A stretch of DNA of 64,000 bases from Bradyrhizobium sp. SRS-191 (GTDB taxonomy: Bacteria > Pseudomonadota > Alphaproteobacteria > Rhizobiales > Xanthobacteraceae). This document shows, piece after piece, positions 44,238-52,582 of the stretch. Position numbers and translations under genes: made by a program. Below the pieces are notes generated by a model, which saw only the letters and a list, made by a program, of their open reading frames with translations, searched no databases and was not told the origin of the DNA. The stretch spans positions 124,001 through 188,000 of the forward strand of contig NZ_JANBVS010000015.1 of assembly GCF_024586915.1 (NCBI RefSeq), given 5' to 3'. Position 1 is the first letter of the stretch; the number at the start of each line of letters is the position of its first letter.

Positions 44238-44777
44238 TCACCAGTGATGATGCGTGCGGATCACGCCATGGCCATGGCGGTGGCCGAAATGCCGGCCGCC
44301 ATGCAGGCCATGGGAGTGGCCCCAGCCCGGACCGCGATAGTAGCCATAGCTGTGCCGCCAGGGCCGCGGGCCGTAGGAATAGCCGTAGCTGCGGTACACC
44401 GGACGCGGCGCGTAGGTGTAGCCGTAGCCGCCATAGTATGGACGAGAGCCGTAATAGCCGCCATAGCCGTAGGGATACGAGGCGTAGCGGTATCCACCGT
44501 AGTACGGGTAGGGCGCATAGCCGCCGCCGTAATAAGACGGCGCGGCGACCGCTGAGCCGATCACGGCTCCGGCCAACAGACCTGCACCGATCGCGGCGCC
44601 GCCGCCCCAGCCGCCATGCCAGCCGCCGTAGCGGACCTGAACGGTGTTCGAGCCTTCAGTGCCCGACTTCGCTGCGGCTGAGAGGGACGTCAGCGGCGCG
44701 GCGGAGGCTGTCTGCAGCGTTGCAAAAGACATTGCGCCGGCGAAGGCGAGCGTCGCGGCGGCTTTCAAGGTGATCAT
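44238..44777 (-). CDS. Secreted Gly/Tyr-rich repeat protein
   Basis: This 179-residue protein has a signal peptide (MITLKAAATLAFAGAMSFAT, cleaved near ASA-AP). A short Ser/Ala-rich part and a Gly/Ala hydrophobic stretch (GGAAIGAGLLAGAVIGSAVA) follow. A long Tyr/Gly/Pro/Arg region of YGGY-, YGYGGYY- and RPY-type repeats then ends in a His-rich tail (GHRHGHGVIRTHHHW). The start follows GGGAGA. It lacks the BA14K C-terminal signature of the neighbour but shares the middle glycine-zipper-like stretch. It is probably periplasmic or surface-associated; metal binding by the His tail is possible but unproven. Confidence 0.8.
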   Translation of the reverse strand: MITLKAAATLAFAGAMSFATLQTASAAPLTSLSAAAKSGTEGSNTVQVRYGGWHGGWGGGAAIGAGLLAGAVIGSAVAAPSYYGGGYAPYPYYGGYRYASYPYGYGGYYGSRPYYGGYGYTYAPRPVYRSYGYSYGPRPWRHSYGYYRGPGWGHSHGLHGGRHFGHRHGHGVIRTHHHW

Positions 44778-44923
44778 CCTACATTCTCCCGTTGATGTCA
44801 GGGTGTTGCTCAAACCGGATGCGGTGATCTTCGTTGCAGCTGCAGCGGCGGACGTATTGTCGCGGGACATTGGTCTAACGGAACGGTCGATGCCGGTGTG
44901 GACCGGCATCGACTGTGCTAGTG

Positions 44924-45337
44924 TTACGGGCAGGAACGACGGCGACCGTCATTGCCGAGATAGGTGCCGGAACGCGGGTCGTAGGACCGGTAGCGCTGGG
45001 CACAGTACGTCTCGGCATCGCTCGCCTGGGCGCGGCTGTTGGCGATCGCGCCGCCGATGATCGCACCGGCCGCAAGGCCGCCGAGGACGGCTGCGCCCGA
45101 GCCGTTTTGATGGTGGCGATAGCCGTACTGATAGCCGTGGCGGCGGCCGAGGCCGGGGTGCCAATCATGTCCGCCGCGCCAGTGGCGGTACTGAACCTGC
45201 TGAACGCCAGCCGTGTCGCTCACGGCAGATGCCGGCGCCGGATTGTTCGGCATCATCGGGGCGGCGGCGAGTGGCGTCACCGCTGACAGTGTCATGGTGC
45301 CGATGGCGGCGACCGTCAAAAGTTTGCGCAGTTGCAT
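44924..45337 (-). CDS. BA14K-family secreted protein
   Basis: This 137-residue protein has a signal peptide (LLTVAAIGTMTLSAVTPLAA) and a short His/Gly/Arg-rich part. The glycine-zipper-like stretch AAVLGGLAAGAIIGGAIANS precedes the diagnostic BA14K C-terminus YCAQRYRSYDPRSGTYLG, which ends CP. BA14K proteins of Brucella and relatives are small immunogenic, lectin-like surface proteins. The ribosome site AAAGGAG is strong, so the protein is likely made well. Its relation to the neighbour at 44238 suggests local duplication. Confidence 0.88.
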   Translation of the reverse strand: MQLRKLLTVAAIGTMTLSAVTPLAAAPMMPNNPAPASAVSDTAGVQQVQYRHWRGGHDWHPGLGRRHGYQYGYRHHQNGSGAAVLGGLAAGAIIGGAIANSRAQASDAETYCAQRYRSYDPRSGTYLGNDGRRRSCP

Positions 45338-45490
45338 CTGCGTGCTCCTTTCTGTTCTTCAGATAAGGGAGCAACGTTTCGCCGCAACTGCCCGTTCCGC
45401 GCCTTGTGGCCGCCATAGCGGTGGCACAAGGTCGCATTGGCGCCACAACGTCGCAGCGGCCTGCATGAGGCCGCTGCGATCCGTTGCGCG

Positions 45491-45853
45491 TCAGCGCGGC
45501 GGGACCACGCCGTTCGACGGCGGCGTGGTTGTGTTGCGCATGCCGGGCGGGCTCGATGCGCCCTGGCCGCCACGCTCGACGTGGCTCGGTCCGCCGCCAC
45601 CTGCGCTGCCAGATCCCGAGCCACCGGCCGATCCTCCGGCAGATCCGCCTGCGCCCGCACCAGCGCCTCCGGCTCCAGCACCACCAGCTCCCGCACCACC
45701 AGCACCCGAGCCGCCTGCGCCGGCACCCGCTCCACCACCTGCGCCGCCGCCCGCACCGCCGCCGGATCCGCCGCCGCCTTGCGCGAAGGCTGCACCGACC
45801 GAGCCGGCCGCGATCACGGTCGCGGCGACCAGCGTGAGAATTGTCTTTCGCAT
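45491..45853 (-). CDS. Secreted Gly/Ala-repeat protein
   Basis: This 120-residue protein has a signal peptide (MRKTILTLVAATVIAAGSVG, cleaved near AFA-QG). About 60 residues made almost only of Gly, Ala and Ser follow in short GAGGAG-type repeats, then a Ser/Pro-rich C-terminus (PSHVERGGQGASSPPG). The start ATG at 45853 has AAGGAG at the right spacing. The repeats are simple-sequence DNA and probably variable in copy number between strains. The function is unknown; an extracytoplasmic structural role is an inference from composition. Confidence 0.72.
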   Translation of the reverse strand: MRKTILTLVAATVIAAGSVGAAFAQGGGGSGGGAGGGAGGGAGAGAGGSGAGGAGAGGAGAGGAGAGAGGSAGGSAGGSGSGSAGGGGPSHVERGGQGASSPPGMRNTTTPPSNGVVPPR

Positions 45854-45965
45854 TGTTGCGCTCCTTGAGGTTTCACCAACCACCAATGGAGGCCGCCACA
45901 GCGCGTTCCTAATTCTCATCTGCGCAAAGGTCGCGGCATCAGCCTGATGCAAGCGCGGAACTCAA

Positions 45966-46748
45966 CTAATCGATCAGCGCATCGAGCAGCGCATCCGGAC
46001 ACTCCGCCATCATCGTATGTCCTGCACCGGGCAGCACGATCGTGCGCGACTGCGCAATTGCCGCGGCGAGCGCCTTGCCTGCCTTGACCGGGGTCATCAT
46101 GTCCTTCTCGCCGAGGATCAGCCGCGTCGGCACCTTGATCCTGGCCGCCGATGCCGGCGCATCCTGATAGTTGTTGCAGGCGGAGAGGTCGTTGAACAGC
46201 ACGCCGGGCGCGCAACGCTCCAGAGTCGCCTGCGCGCCGCCATGCATCCACAGGCCGGGCGCGCGGCTGCCGCCGAGCTCGGCGGCAAAACCGAGGCCCC
46301 AGATCGAGACCATGTCGATGGCGGCGTGATCGTTGGCTTCAGCGGCCTTCAGAAGATCCGGCCCGACCGTCATCGTCGCTGCGGTGCCGATCAGGCTCAG
46401 CGCCGAGACCTGCTCCGGATGACGCGCCGCGGTGTCGAGCGCGATCAGCGAACCCATGGAATGGCCGATCAGATGCGCAGGCTTGGCGTTCGCCGTCTGC
46501 AAAAGCGCGACGATCCAGTCGGCCATCGCAGAGATCGTCGGCAGCGCCGGTCCGCTGGAGCGGCCATGGCCGGGCAAGTCGGGCGCCAGCACGGCGAAGC
46601 CGTGATGCGCGAACCAGCGGCTGTGCAGCGCCCAGACCGAATGATCGAAGCCGGCGCCATGGATGAACACCACAGCGGGGAGAGAGGCGTCGAAGGCGCG
46701 GCCGCCGGTGGCGACGAAGACGTCACGATTTCCGATGGACAGCTGCAT
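45966..46748 (-). CDS. Alpha/beta-hydrolase
   Basis: This 260-residue enzyme has the oxyanion region VVFIHGAGFDHSVWALH, the nucleophile Ser in HLIGHSMGSLIALD, and the catalytic His in PGAGHTMMAE near the C-terminus. The acid is probably in RLILGEKDMMTPV. It follows the sulfhydrylase gene on the same strand after a 3-base gap, so it belongs to its operon. Homoserine O-acetyltransferases share this fold, but this protein is too small and lacks their pattern, so a separate esterase-type role is likely. Confidence 0.88.
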   Translation of the reverse strand: MQLSIGNRDVFVATGGRAFDASLPAVVFIHGAGFDHSVWALHSRWFAHHGFAVLAPDLPGHGRSSGPALPTISAMADWIVALLQTANAKPAHLIGHSMGSLIALDTAARHPEQVSALSLIGTAATMTVGPDLLKAAEANDHAAIDMVSIWGLGFAAELGGSRAPGLWMHGGAQATLERCAPGVLFNDLSACNNYQDAPASAARIKVPTRLILGEKDMMTPVKAGKALAAAIAQSRTIVLPGAGHTMMAECPDALLDALID

Positions 46749-46751
46749 GGC

Positions 46752-48047
46752 TCACACCTTCTGCGAGGCGCGCAGCGCCTGTCCGAGGTCGTCGATGATA
46801 TCCGAGGCCGCCTCGATGCCGACCGACAGCCGGATCAACTCCTCGCCGATGCCGGCGGCTGCGAGCTGCGCGGCGTCCATCTGCTGATGCGTGGTCGAGG
46901 CCGGATGGATGACCAGCGTCTTGGCGTCGCCGACATTGGCAAGATGGCTGATCAGCTTCAGGCTCTCGATGAACTTCCGTCCCGCCGGACGGCCGCCCTT
47001 GATGCCGAACGAGATGATCGAGCCGGCGCCGCGCGGCAACAGCTCCTTGGCGAGTGCATGGTCCGGATGTGTCTCCAGCGACGGATGGAGCACCCAGTCG
47101 ACGGCCTTGTTCGTCGTGAGCGCCGCGAGCACCGCGCTCGTGTTCGCCACATGACGCTCCATCCGCAGATGCAGCGTCTCGACGCCTTGCAGCAGATGGA
47201 ATGCATTGGTCGGCGATAGGCACGCGCCGAAATCGCGCAGGCCTTCGGTGCGTGCGCGCATGATGAAGGCCGCGGTGCCGAACTGCTCGTCGAAGACGAT
47301 GCCGTGATAGCCGGCATAGGGCTCGGTGAGCTGCGGAAACTTGCCTGACGCGCGCCAGTCGAACCGGCCGCCATCGACAACGGCGCCGCCGATCGCGATG
47401 CCGTGGCCGCCGAGCCATTTGGTCGCGGAGTGCATCACGATGTCGGCGCCTTGCGCGATCGGCTGGCTGAGATAGGGGGTCGCGAACGTGTTGTCGATCA
47501 AGAGCGGCACACCGGCTTCGTGCGCGATTGCCGAGACCTTCGGGATGTCCAGCACTTCGAGGCCGGGATTGCCGAGCGTCTCACCAATGAAGAGCCGCGT
47601 GTTCGGCTTGATCGCCGCGCGAAAGCCGTCGAGATCGCGCGGCTTGACGAAGCTCGTGGTGATGCCGAAGCGCGGCAGCGTGTGCGCGAGCAGGTTGATC
47701 GTGCCGCCATAGAGCGAGGAGGAGGCGACGATGTGGTCGCCGGCATTGAGGATGGTGGCGATCGCCAGATGCAGCGCCGCCTGGCCGCTCGCGGTGCAGA
47801 CCGCGCCGACGCCGCCTTCGAGCGCCGCGAGGCGTTCTTCGAGCACGGCCGTCGTCGGGTTGGAGATGCGGGTGTAGATGTGGCCGGCGCGTTCGAGATT
47901 GAACAAGGCGGCGGCGTGCTCGGTGTCGTCGAACACATAGGACGTCGTCTGATAGATCGGCACCGCGCGGGCGCCGGTCGCGGAATCCGGATGCTGGCCC
48001 GCATGCAGGCTCAGGGTTTCGAAGGCTGGCGGTTTCGGCGGCGGCAT
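46752..48047 (-). CDS. metY: O-acetylhomoserine sulfhydrylase (Cys/Met metabolism PLP enzyme)
   Basis: This 431-residue PLP enzyme of the Cys/Met family begins FETLSLHAGQHPDSATGARA, with VPIYQTTSYVFDD following. The Schiff-base lysine is K210 in MHSATKWLGGHG, and YTRISNPTTAVLEERLAAL and VASSSLYGGTINLLAH are typical. It makes homocysteine from O-acetylhomoserine and sulfide; length and motifs favour MetY over the shorter MetZ. The start codon lies about 400 bases from the nitroreductase end, across a repeat region. An alpha/beta hydrolase follows in the same operon. Confidence 0.9.
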   Translation of the reverse strand: MPPPKPPAFETLSLHAGQHPDSATGARAVPIYQTTSYVFDDTEHAAALFNLERAGHIYTRISNPTTAVLEERLAALEGGVGAVCTASGQAALHLAIATILNAGDHIVASSSLYGGTINLLAHTLPRFGITTSFVKPRDLDGFRAAIKPNTRLFIGETLGNPGLEVLDIPKVSAIAHEAGVPLLIDNTFATPYLSQPIAQGADIVMHSATKWLGGHGIAIGGAVVDGGRFDWRASGKFPQLTEPYAGYHGIVFDEQFGTAAFIMRARTEGLRDFGACLSPTNAFHLLQGVETLHLRMERHVANTSAVLAALTTNKAVDWVLHPSLETHPDHALAKELLPRGAGSIISFGIKGGRPAGRKFIESLKLISHLANVGDAKTLVIHPASTTHQQMDAAQLAAAGIGEELIRLSVGIEAASDIIDDLGQALRASQKV

Positions 48048-48138
48048 GCGGGTCTCGGCTCTGGTCTGACGATGGTGCTGCTTTCTGCCACAGATTCCGC
48101 CGGGCGTCAGGGCGGTGCCGGGCAGGGTGGTGCGGTGG

Positions 48139-48209
48139 CCTCATGGTTCTCAAGGCAATGCGATCGCATCGCCTGAACGCGCCGCGATGCGGCGTTCCTC
48201 ACCATGAGG
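48139..48209. repeat. Imperfect inverted repeat, 71 bp
   Basis: The left arm begins CCTCATGGTT and the right arm ends AACCATGAGG-like as CCTCACCATGAGG, with an inner CAATGCGATCGCATCG palindrome between. It can fold into a branched hairpin. Confidence 0.6.
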
Positions 48210-48332
48210 CGAGAGTTTGCCACGGAGAGAAGGGGAGCTGTGGGGCATGTACCCTTATCTCTCCCCAACGTCCCCTCATCGTCCCTTGGTCGGCGCATTT
48301 CGCCTCAACCTTCTCGCCGCGCACTCCGATCT

Positions 48333-48371
48333 GATCCTGAGGAGCCCGCCGGAGGCGGACGTCTCGAAGGA
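48333..48371. repeat. Palindromic repeat unit, 39 bp
   Basis: The outer arms ATCCTGAGGAG and CGTCTCGAAGGAT pair imperfectly, and the inner arms GCCCGCC and GGCGGAC enclose a GGA loop. The unit has the form of the small dispersed palindromes common between genes in this group of bacteria. Confidence 0.6.
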
Positions 48372-48460
48372 TGGCCGCGAGCCCGGATCCGTCTCCGTGA
48401 CGTCGAGATCGATCGCCGAAGGGCGGCGCCATCACGCCGCCCCCCGGGCCCTTCAATTCC

Positions 48461-49081
48461 TCAGCCGCCGAAGCTCTTCGGGAACAGGCCTGAAGCGGCG
48501 ATTTCAGCGATGGCGAGCCGCGGGCTCGGCTTCTCGCGCTCCTTCAGCATGGCCGGGAGCTTCTCGCCGTCGCCCTTGCGGCCGACCGCGATCGCGATCT
48601 CAACGGCGAAATCGTCGGGCACGCCGAGCGCGGTCTGCGCGGCGGCGACGTCGAAGCCGCTCATGCCGTGGGTGCCCCAGCCGGACAGGGCGGCCTGGTT
48701 GGCGAAATTGGCCCAGGCGGCGCCGGCATCAAAGGAATGCGTGCGGGTCGGCGCCGGCTCGGTCTTGCCGGCCGGAATGAAAGTCTTCTTCGACAGGACA
48801 TAGACGATGGCTGCCGCATGCTGCGCCCAGCCGCGATTGAACTCGATCAGCGGCGCCAGGAAAGTGTCGAACGCGGGCTGGCCGCGCAGCGCGTAGAGGA
48901 AGCGCCAGGGCTGCGAATTGTAGGAGGAGGGCGCCCAGCGCGCCGCCTCGATGAAGGTGAGAAGCTCGCTCTCGGGCAGCGCCTCGTCGGTGAAGCCGCG
49001 CGGCGACCAGCGGTCGACGAAGATGCGATGTGCGGGGTGCTCCGTGGCGCGATCTGTCGGCGGGGGAAGGTGGGCAGTCAT
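48461..49081 (-). CDS. Nitroreductase-family flavoprotein
   Basis: This 206-residue protein opens with HRIFVDRWSPRGFTDEALPE and carries the FMN-binding AARWAPSSYNSQPWRFLYAL. HGMSGFDVAAAQTALGVPDD and FAVEIAIAVGRKGDGEKLP follow, all typical of NAD(P)H-dependent nitroreductases. It probably reduces nitro or quinone groups. It follows an SsuA-like binding protein gene 81 bases upstream on the same strand and may belong to that operon. The substrate is unknown. Confidence 0.88.
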   Translation of the reverse strand: MTAHLPPPTDRATEHPAHRIFVDRWSPRGFTDEALPESELLTFIEAARWAPSSYNSQPWRFLYALRGQPAFDTFLAPLIEFNRGWAQHAAAIVYVLSKKTFIPAGKTEPAPTRTHSFDAGAAWANFANQAALSGWGTHGMSGFDVAAAQTALGVPDDFAVEIAIAVGRKGDGEKLPAMLKEREKPSPRLAIAEIAASGLFPKSFGG

Positions 49082-49162
49082 GGAAGTCTCCTTCGTTCAG
49101 GCTCGTCGTTGGGCCTCGCGCTCCGCTTCGCTGCAGAGCACAATGCTCGGTTCCTCTCTGGC

Positions 49163-50161
49163 TCACGGCGCCTTCGGTGTCCAGATCGCCAACGCAGATG
49201 TGTCCACCTTTACCGGCAGTACGCGTTCGGCGAGAAAAGCGTCCGCGATCTTCTGCTGCTCGGCGAGGCCGGCCGCGGTGACCGCGCCGACCTGGTAGGA
49301 GCGGTGGCTGTTGGCCTCCTCGACGGTGGCGGCGTCGATGCCCCAGAGCGCCGCGAGCACGCCCGCCGCCGCGACCGGATTGGCCTTCACCCATTTGCCG
49401 GTCTCGGCGAGCTTGCCGTAGATGACGTTGAGCGCGTCGCCATGCTTGGCGGCATAGTCGGCCGCGGCGAGGTAATAGCGCTTGTAGCTGGCGAGCCCGT
49501 CGCTGCCGTCGGCGAGCACGCGCGCGCCCGACTGCCGGATGGTGCTGGAGAGGAACGGATCCCAGGCCACCCAGGCATCGACATTGTTGCTGACGAACGC
49601 GGTCCGGCCATCGGCCGGCGGCAGATAGGCCGGGGTGATGTCCTTGAAGGACAGGCCCGCCTTGGCGAGCGCCGACAGCAGCAGATAGTGGCTGCCGGCC
49701 CCCTTGGTCACCGCGATCTTCTTGCCCTTGAGCTCGGCGAGCGTCTTCACCGGCGATGCCGTGGCCACGAGGATGGCCTGCGCCGACGGCGAGGCGGCCT
49801 CCTCGGCGATGTAAGAGAGCTTGGCGCCCGCGGCCTGCGCGAACACCGGAACGGTGTCGGCAACGTCGGCGCCGAAATCGATGCTGCCGATGTTGATGGC
49901 CTCGAGTAGCGGCAGGCCGCTGGAGAATTCGTGCCAGGAGACCTTGATGTCGAGCGGCGCCAGCGCCTTCTCCAGCTCGCCATTTGTCTTGAGCAGCGCG
50001 ATCAGCGTGGAGGATTTCTGGTAGCCGATCCGCAGCGTCTCGGCGGCTTCGCTGCGCGCGGTGGCGAGCGCGCCCAGCAGAGCGATGCCCATCGTCAGGA
50101 TGGAGCGCCGGGCGAGATGGAAGGACCGCGCGCGGACCCGGCCGATGAAAGATGGTGTCAT
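49163..50161 (-). CDS. Sulfonate/nitrate/taurine-type ABC substrate-binding protein (SsuA-like)
   Basis: This 332-residue protein has a signal peptide (RRSILTMGIALLGALATARS, cleaved near SEA-AE). The mature start LRIGYQKSSTLIALLKTNGE, ISWHEFSSG-like KVSWHEFSSGLPLLEAINIG, and AVTKGAGSHYLLLSALAKAG are the marks of aliphatic sulfonate binding proteins. NNVDAWVAWDPFLS lies in the second lobe. It would carry a sulfonate in the periplasm, but no permease or ATPase gene of the SsuBC type is next to it, so partners must be encoded elsewhere. The nitroreductase downstream may share its transcript. Confidence 0.88.
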   Translation of the reverse strand: MTPSFIGRVRARSFHLARRSILTMGIALLGALATARSEAAETLRIGYQKSSTLIALLKTNGELEKALAPLDIKVSWHEFSSGLPLLEAINIGSIDFGADVADTVPVFAQAAGAKLSYIAEEAASPSAQAILVATASPVKTLAELKGKKIAVTKGAGSHYLLLSALAKAGLSFKDITPAYLPPADGRTAFVSNNVDAWVAWDPFLSSTIRQSGARVLADGSDGLASYKRYYLAAADYAAKHGDALNVIYGKLAETGKWVKANPVAAAGVLAALWGIDAATVEEANSHRSYQVGAVTAAGLAEQQKIADAFLAERVLPVKVDTSALAIWTPKAP

Positions 50162-51155
50162 TCGAAAATCTCCTCACAGGCGATTGCATCCGATGTCCCG
50201 GGATCATTCGCAGGATCAGTCACCCCAGGCAATTTTGCAGATCGGTTCGGATGGAGAGGAAAGTTCTTCATTCGGCCGTCCCGCGAGAAGTTTGTTTTCT
50301 TCGCGGACGGGCAGGCAGCCGCCCGCGGGCTCGCGGCGCGCGAGGCGTCCGAGATCTGTCTGCCGTTCGTCCCTCCCGGGAAGGGAGGGCGCAGGGAAGG
50401 CCGGGCGTCGACTGACACCCATGGCCCGCGTGCAAAAAGGAAGCACGCGGCGGTCACCACAGGATCAGCCGGACATCCGGCCTTCCCTGCGCGATGGGCT
50501 TACGGCTTATACGCGCTCTCCCCGGTGCGCCGGGCTTTCTGGCCACCGTAGCGCATGATGCTTGCGCATCAGCACGTGATACTAGCGTCGGAGTATCAGG
50601 ACCACGCGATTTCGCCGTCCGGCTCCCCTCGTTCGTCCGCGCGCTTGACGCACGCTGCGACGAGAACCGGCCACCGCATCCCACACCAACGTTCCGTGAC
50701 GTTCGCGAAAGCGCCCCTCGATCGGGCAGGATGGGGAGATAAAATCATGATTTCTGGAAAAAAGAAAGGAGAATATTTTCGATGGCGGGTCTGGACAGGG
50801 CAAATCAGCTTGGGAGTGCTGGTGAATTATGCTTTTTGGCGCATTTGGCTGTTGCACGAGCCGCATGCAGATGATGCCGCCGCACCGCTGCGTGATACAG
50901 CGCCCTCGCCCCTTGCGGGAGAGGGCATCTCCGGCGGATCCGCGTGCTCGCTTGGGTGAGGGGTCTCTTTCGGCAAGCGACGCCCGCGGAAGCATACCCC
51001 TCACCCAATCTCGCTTGCTGCTCGCTCGTGCATGCCCTCTCCCGCAAGGGGCGAGGGCGCATTCACGGCCACCGCGTGCGCTGCGGCATCGGGATGCTAC
51101 GAGCTCGCCGCTCGAATGATGTGGGGAGATATCGTGGCAGCCGAAGTTCGGCCTG
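50162..51155. other. Repeat-rich intergenic island, about 1 kb
   Basis: No gene is supported here. The left half (about 50380-50545) holds a dense set of short inverted repeats (CCTCCCGGGAAGGGAGG and GGACATCC/GGCCTTCC types) that I recall as parts of dispersed long palindromic repeats in Bradyrhizobium. The right part contains a large inverted repeat at 50902-51059. Base composition is GC-rich but without coding periodicity. It separates the ssuA-like gene from the tetR gene. Confidence 0.55.
50902..51059. repeat. Large inverted repeat, arms of about 25 bp, with inner arms
   Basis: The outer arm GCCCTCGCCCCTTGCGGGAG (50902-50921, continuing to about 50927) is matched by its complement at 51034-51059. 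An inner pair GGGTGAGGGG (50955-50964) and CCCCTCACCC (50997-51006) is also exact. The whole unit can fold as a long cruciform. Similar repeats are frequent between genes in Bradyrhizobium and relatives. Confidence 0.8.
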
Positions 51156-51812
51156 CTAGCTTCCACGCCGCGTGCGTGTTCGTCCTGCGCTCGCCTGCTC
51201 CAGATACGCACAAAACATGTCCGCCATCGCTTCCGCATAGGCCTTGATCTCGGCACGGCTGCGTGGGGTGTCCGAGAAGTGCTTGCCGACCTGGCTCAGC
51301 GTCGTCTTGATCAGGTCGGCGGCCCGCGCCCGCTCGGCCGGGGTGGCGCCGGGCAGCGCCTCGCGCATGAAGGCGAGCATGGTGCGGCGGCTGCGCGCCT
51401 GGGCCTCTTTCGACTCGGGCGCGTCGCGATAGAGCGGGGCGGCGTCGTCGAGGGCGCCGCGGATGGCGGCCTCGTCGCATTCCGATTGTAGGAAAGCGTT
51501 GACCAGTGCGCGCAGCCGCGTCAGCGGCGGGCGGCTTTGATCATCCAGGATGCCGGTGAGCAGCGTCGTGGTCTGCTGCCACTCGTCGCTTTGCAGCCGG
51601 AACAGGATCGCGGCCTTGTTCGGGAAGTACTGATACAGCGAGCCGATGCTGACGCCGGCCTTCTCGGCGACGCGCGCGGTGGTGAAACGCTGCGCGCCTT
51701 CGGTCGTCAAAACCTGAACAGCCGCTTGCAGAATGGCCGCGACGAGGTCGGCCGAGCGCGCCTGCTGCGGCTGTTTTCTCGCGGAAATCTGGGCTTTTCG
51801 AGCGGGGGGCAT
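51156..51812 (-). CDS. TetR-family transcriptional regulator
   Basis: In this 218-residue protein, the helix-turn-helix lies in RFTTARVAEKAGVSIGSLYQ with YFPNKAAILFRLQSDEW following, exactly at the usual TetR position (about residues 42-72). The basic N-terminal tail (ARKAQISARKQPQQARS) is common in this group. The C-terminal ligand domain has no recognisable subgroup. It is divergent from the O-methyltransferase gene with a gap of about 90 bases and probably represses it. Confidence 0.9.
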   Translation of the reverse strand: MPPARKAQISARKQPQQARSADLVAAILQAAVQVLTTEGAQRFTTARVAEKAGVSIGSLYQYFPNKAAILFRLQSDEWQQTTTLLTGILDDQSRPPLTRLRALVNAFLQSECDEAAIRGALDDAAPLYRDAPESKEAQARSRRTMLAFMREALPGATPAERARAADLIKTTLSQVGKHFSDTPRSRAEIKAYAEAMADMFCAYLEQASAGRTRTRRGS

Positions 51813-51904
51813 GGCGCGGTCCGGAATGCGATTAGCGAATGCGAGTGATTAGTCGTATTTTGCTCAGGACGCAAACGACACGTCTCAGAGAATGGAGAAT
51901 GATC

Positions 51905-52567
51905 ATGATCACCCTCACCACGCAGCCAGTCGCGCCGCTGCTCGATCGCCTGCTGGCAGAGGCCGCGCTGCTGCGGCCGGAGACGAGCCCGGTCTTTGCC
52001 GGCATGGCCGAACGCGGCCAGCAGCTGATGCGCAGCAAGTCCGGCCATGTCGAGCTCTATTCGCAGCTGAAGGACTTTCCGCTGCCGGTGTCGCGCGACA
52101 CCGGCCTGCTGCTCTACATGCTGGCGCGCAGCTTTGGCGCAAAATCGATCGTCGAGTTCGGCGCCTCGTTCGGCATCTCCACGCTGTTTCTGGCCGCGGC
52201 GCTGCGCGACAATGGCGGCGGCCGGCTGATCACGACCGAGTTCGAGCCGTCGAAGGTTGCCCGGGCCCGCAAGCATCTGGCTGAAGGCGGGCTGCTCGAT
52301 CTCGTCGACATCCGCGAGGGCGACGCGCTGCAGACGCTCGGCCGCGATCTTCCCGACACGATCGATCTCGTGCTGCTCGACGGCGCCAAGCCGCTGTACG
52401 GCGACATCCTGGCGCTGCTCGAGAACAGGCTCAGCGCGGGCGCGTTCATCGTGGCCGATAATGCGGATGATAGCCCGGATTATCTCGCCCACGTCCGCTC
52501 TCCGGCCAACGGCTATCTGTCGGTGCCGTTCGGCGACGAGGTCGAGCTGTCGATGCGGATCGGGTGA
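51905..52567 (+). CDS. Class I SAM-dependent O-methyltransferase
   Basis: This 220-residue enzyme has the SAM-binding motif IVEFGASFGISTLFLAAALR. RLITTEFEPSKVARARKHLA and DLVLLDGAKPLYGDILALLE follow, placing it with the catechol-type O-methyltransferases. I chose ATG 51905 because GGAG lies 7 bases before it; ATG 51899 is too close to that site. It is divergent from the tetR gene, whose product is the likely regulator. The substrate is unknown. Confidence 0.87.
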   Translation: MITLTTQPVAPLLDRLLAEAALLRPETSPVFAGMAERGQQLMRSKSGHVELYSQLKDFPLPVSRDTGLLLYMLARSFGAKSIVEFGASFGISTLFLAAALRDNGGGRLITTEFEPSKVARARKHLAEGGLLDLVDIREGDALQTLGRDLPDTIDLVLLDGAKPLYGDILALLENRLSAGAFIVADNADDSPDYLAHVRSPANGYLSVPFGDEVELSMRIG

Positions 52568-52582
52568 GTTTCGTCCGGCGCT

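Larger units (their letters stand above)
48048..48460. other. Intergenic region with palindromic repeat units
   Basis: 413 bases without a gene. Two imperfect palindromes are visible. One has outer arms CCTCATGGTTCT and CCTCACCATGAGG (48139-48209). The other is ATCCTGAGGAG paired to CTCGAAGGAT (48333-48371) around an inner GCCCGCC/GGCGGAC stem. These resemble dispersed repeats I recall from Bradyrhizobium and Rhodopseudomonas intergenic regions. Confidence 0.55.
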
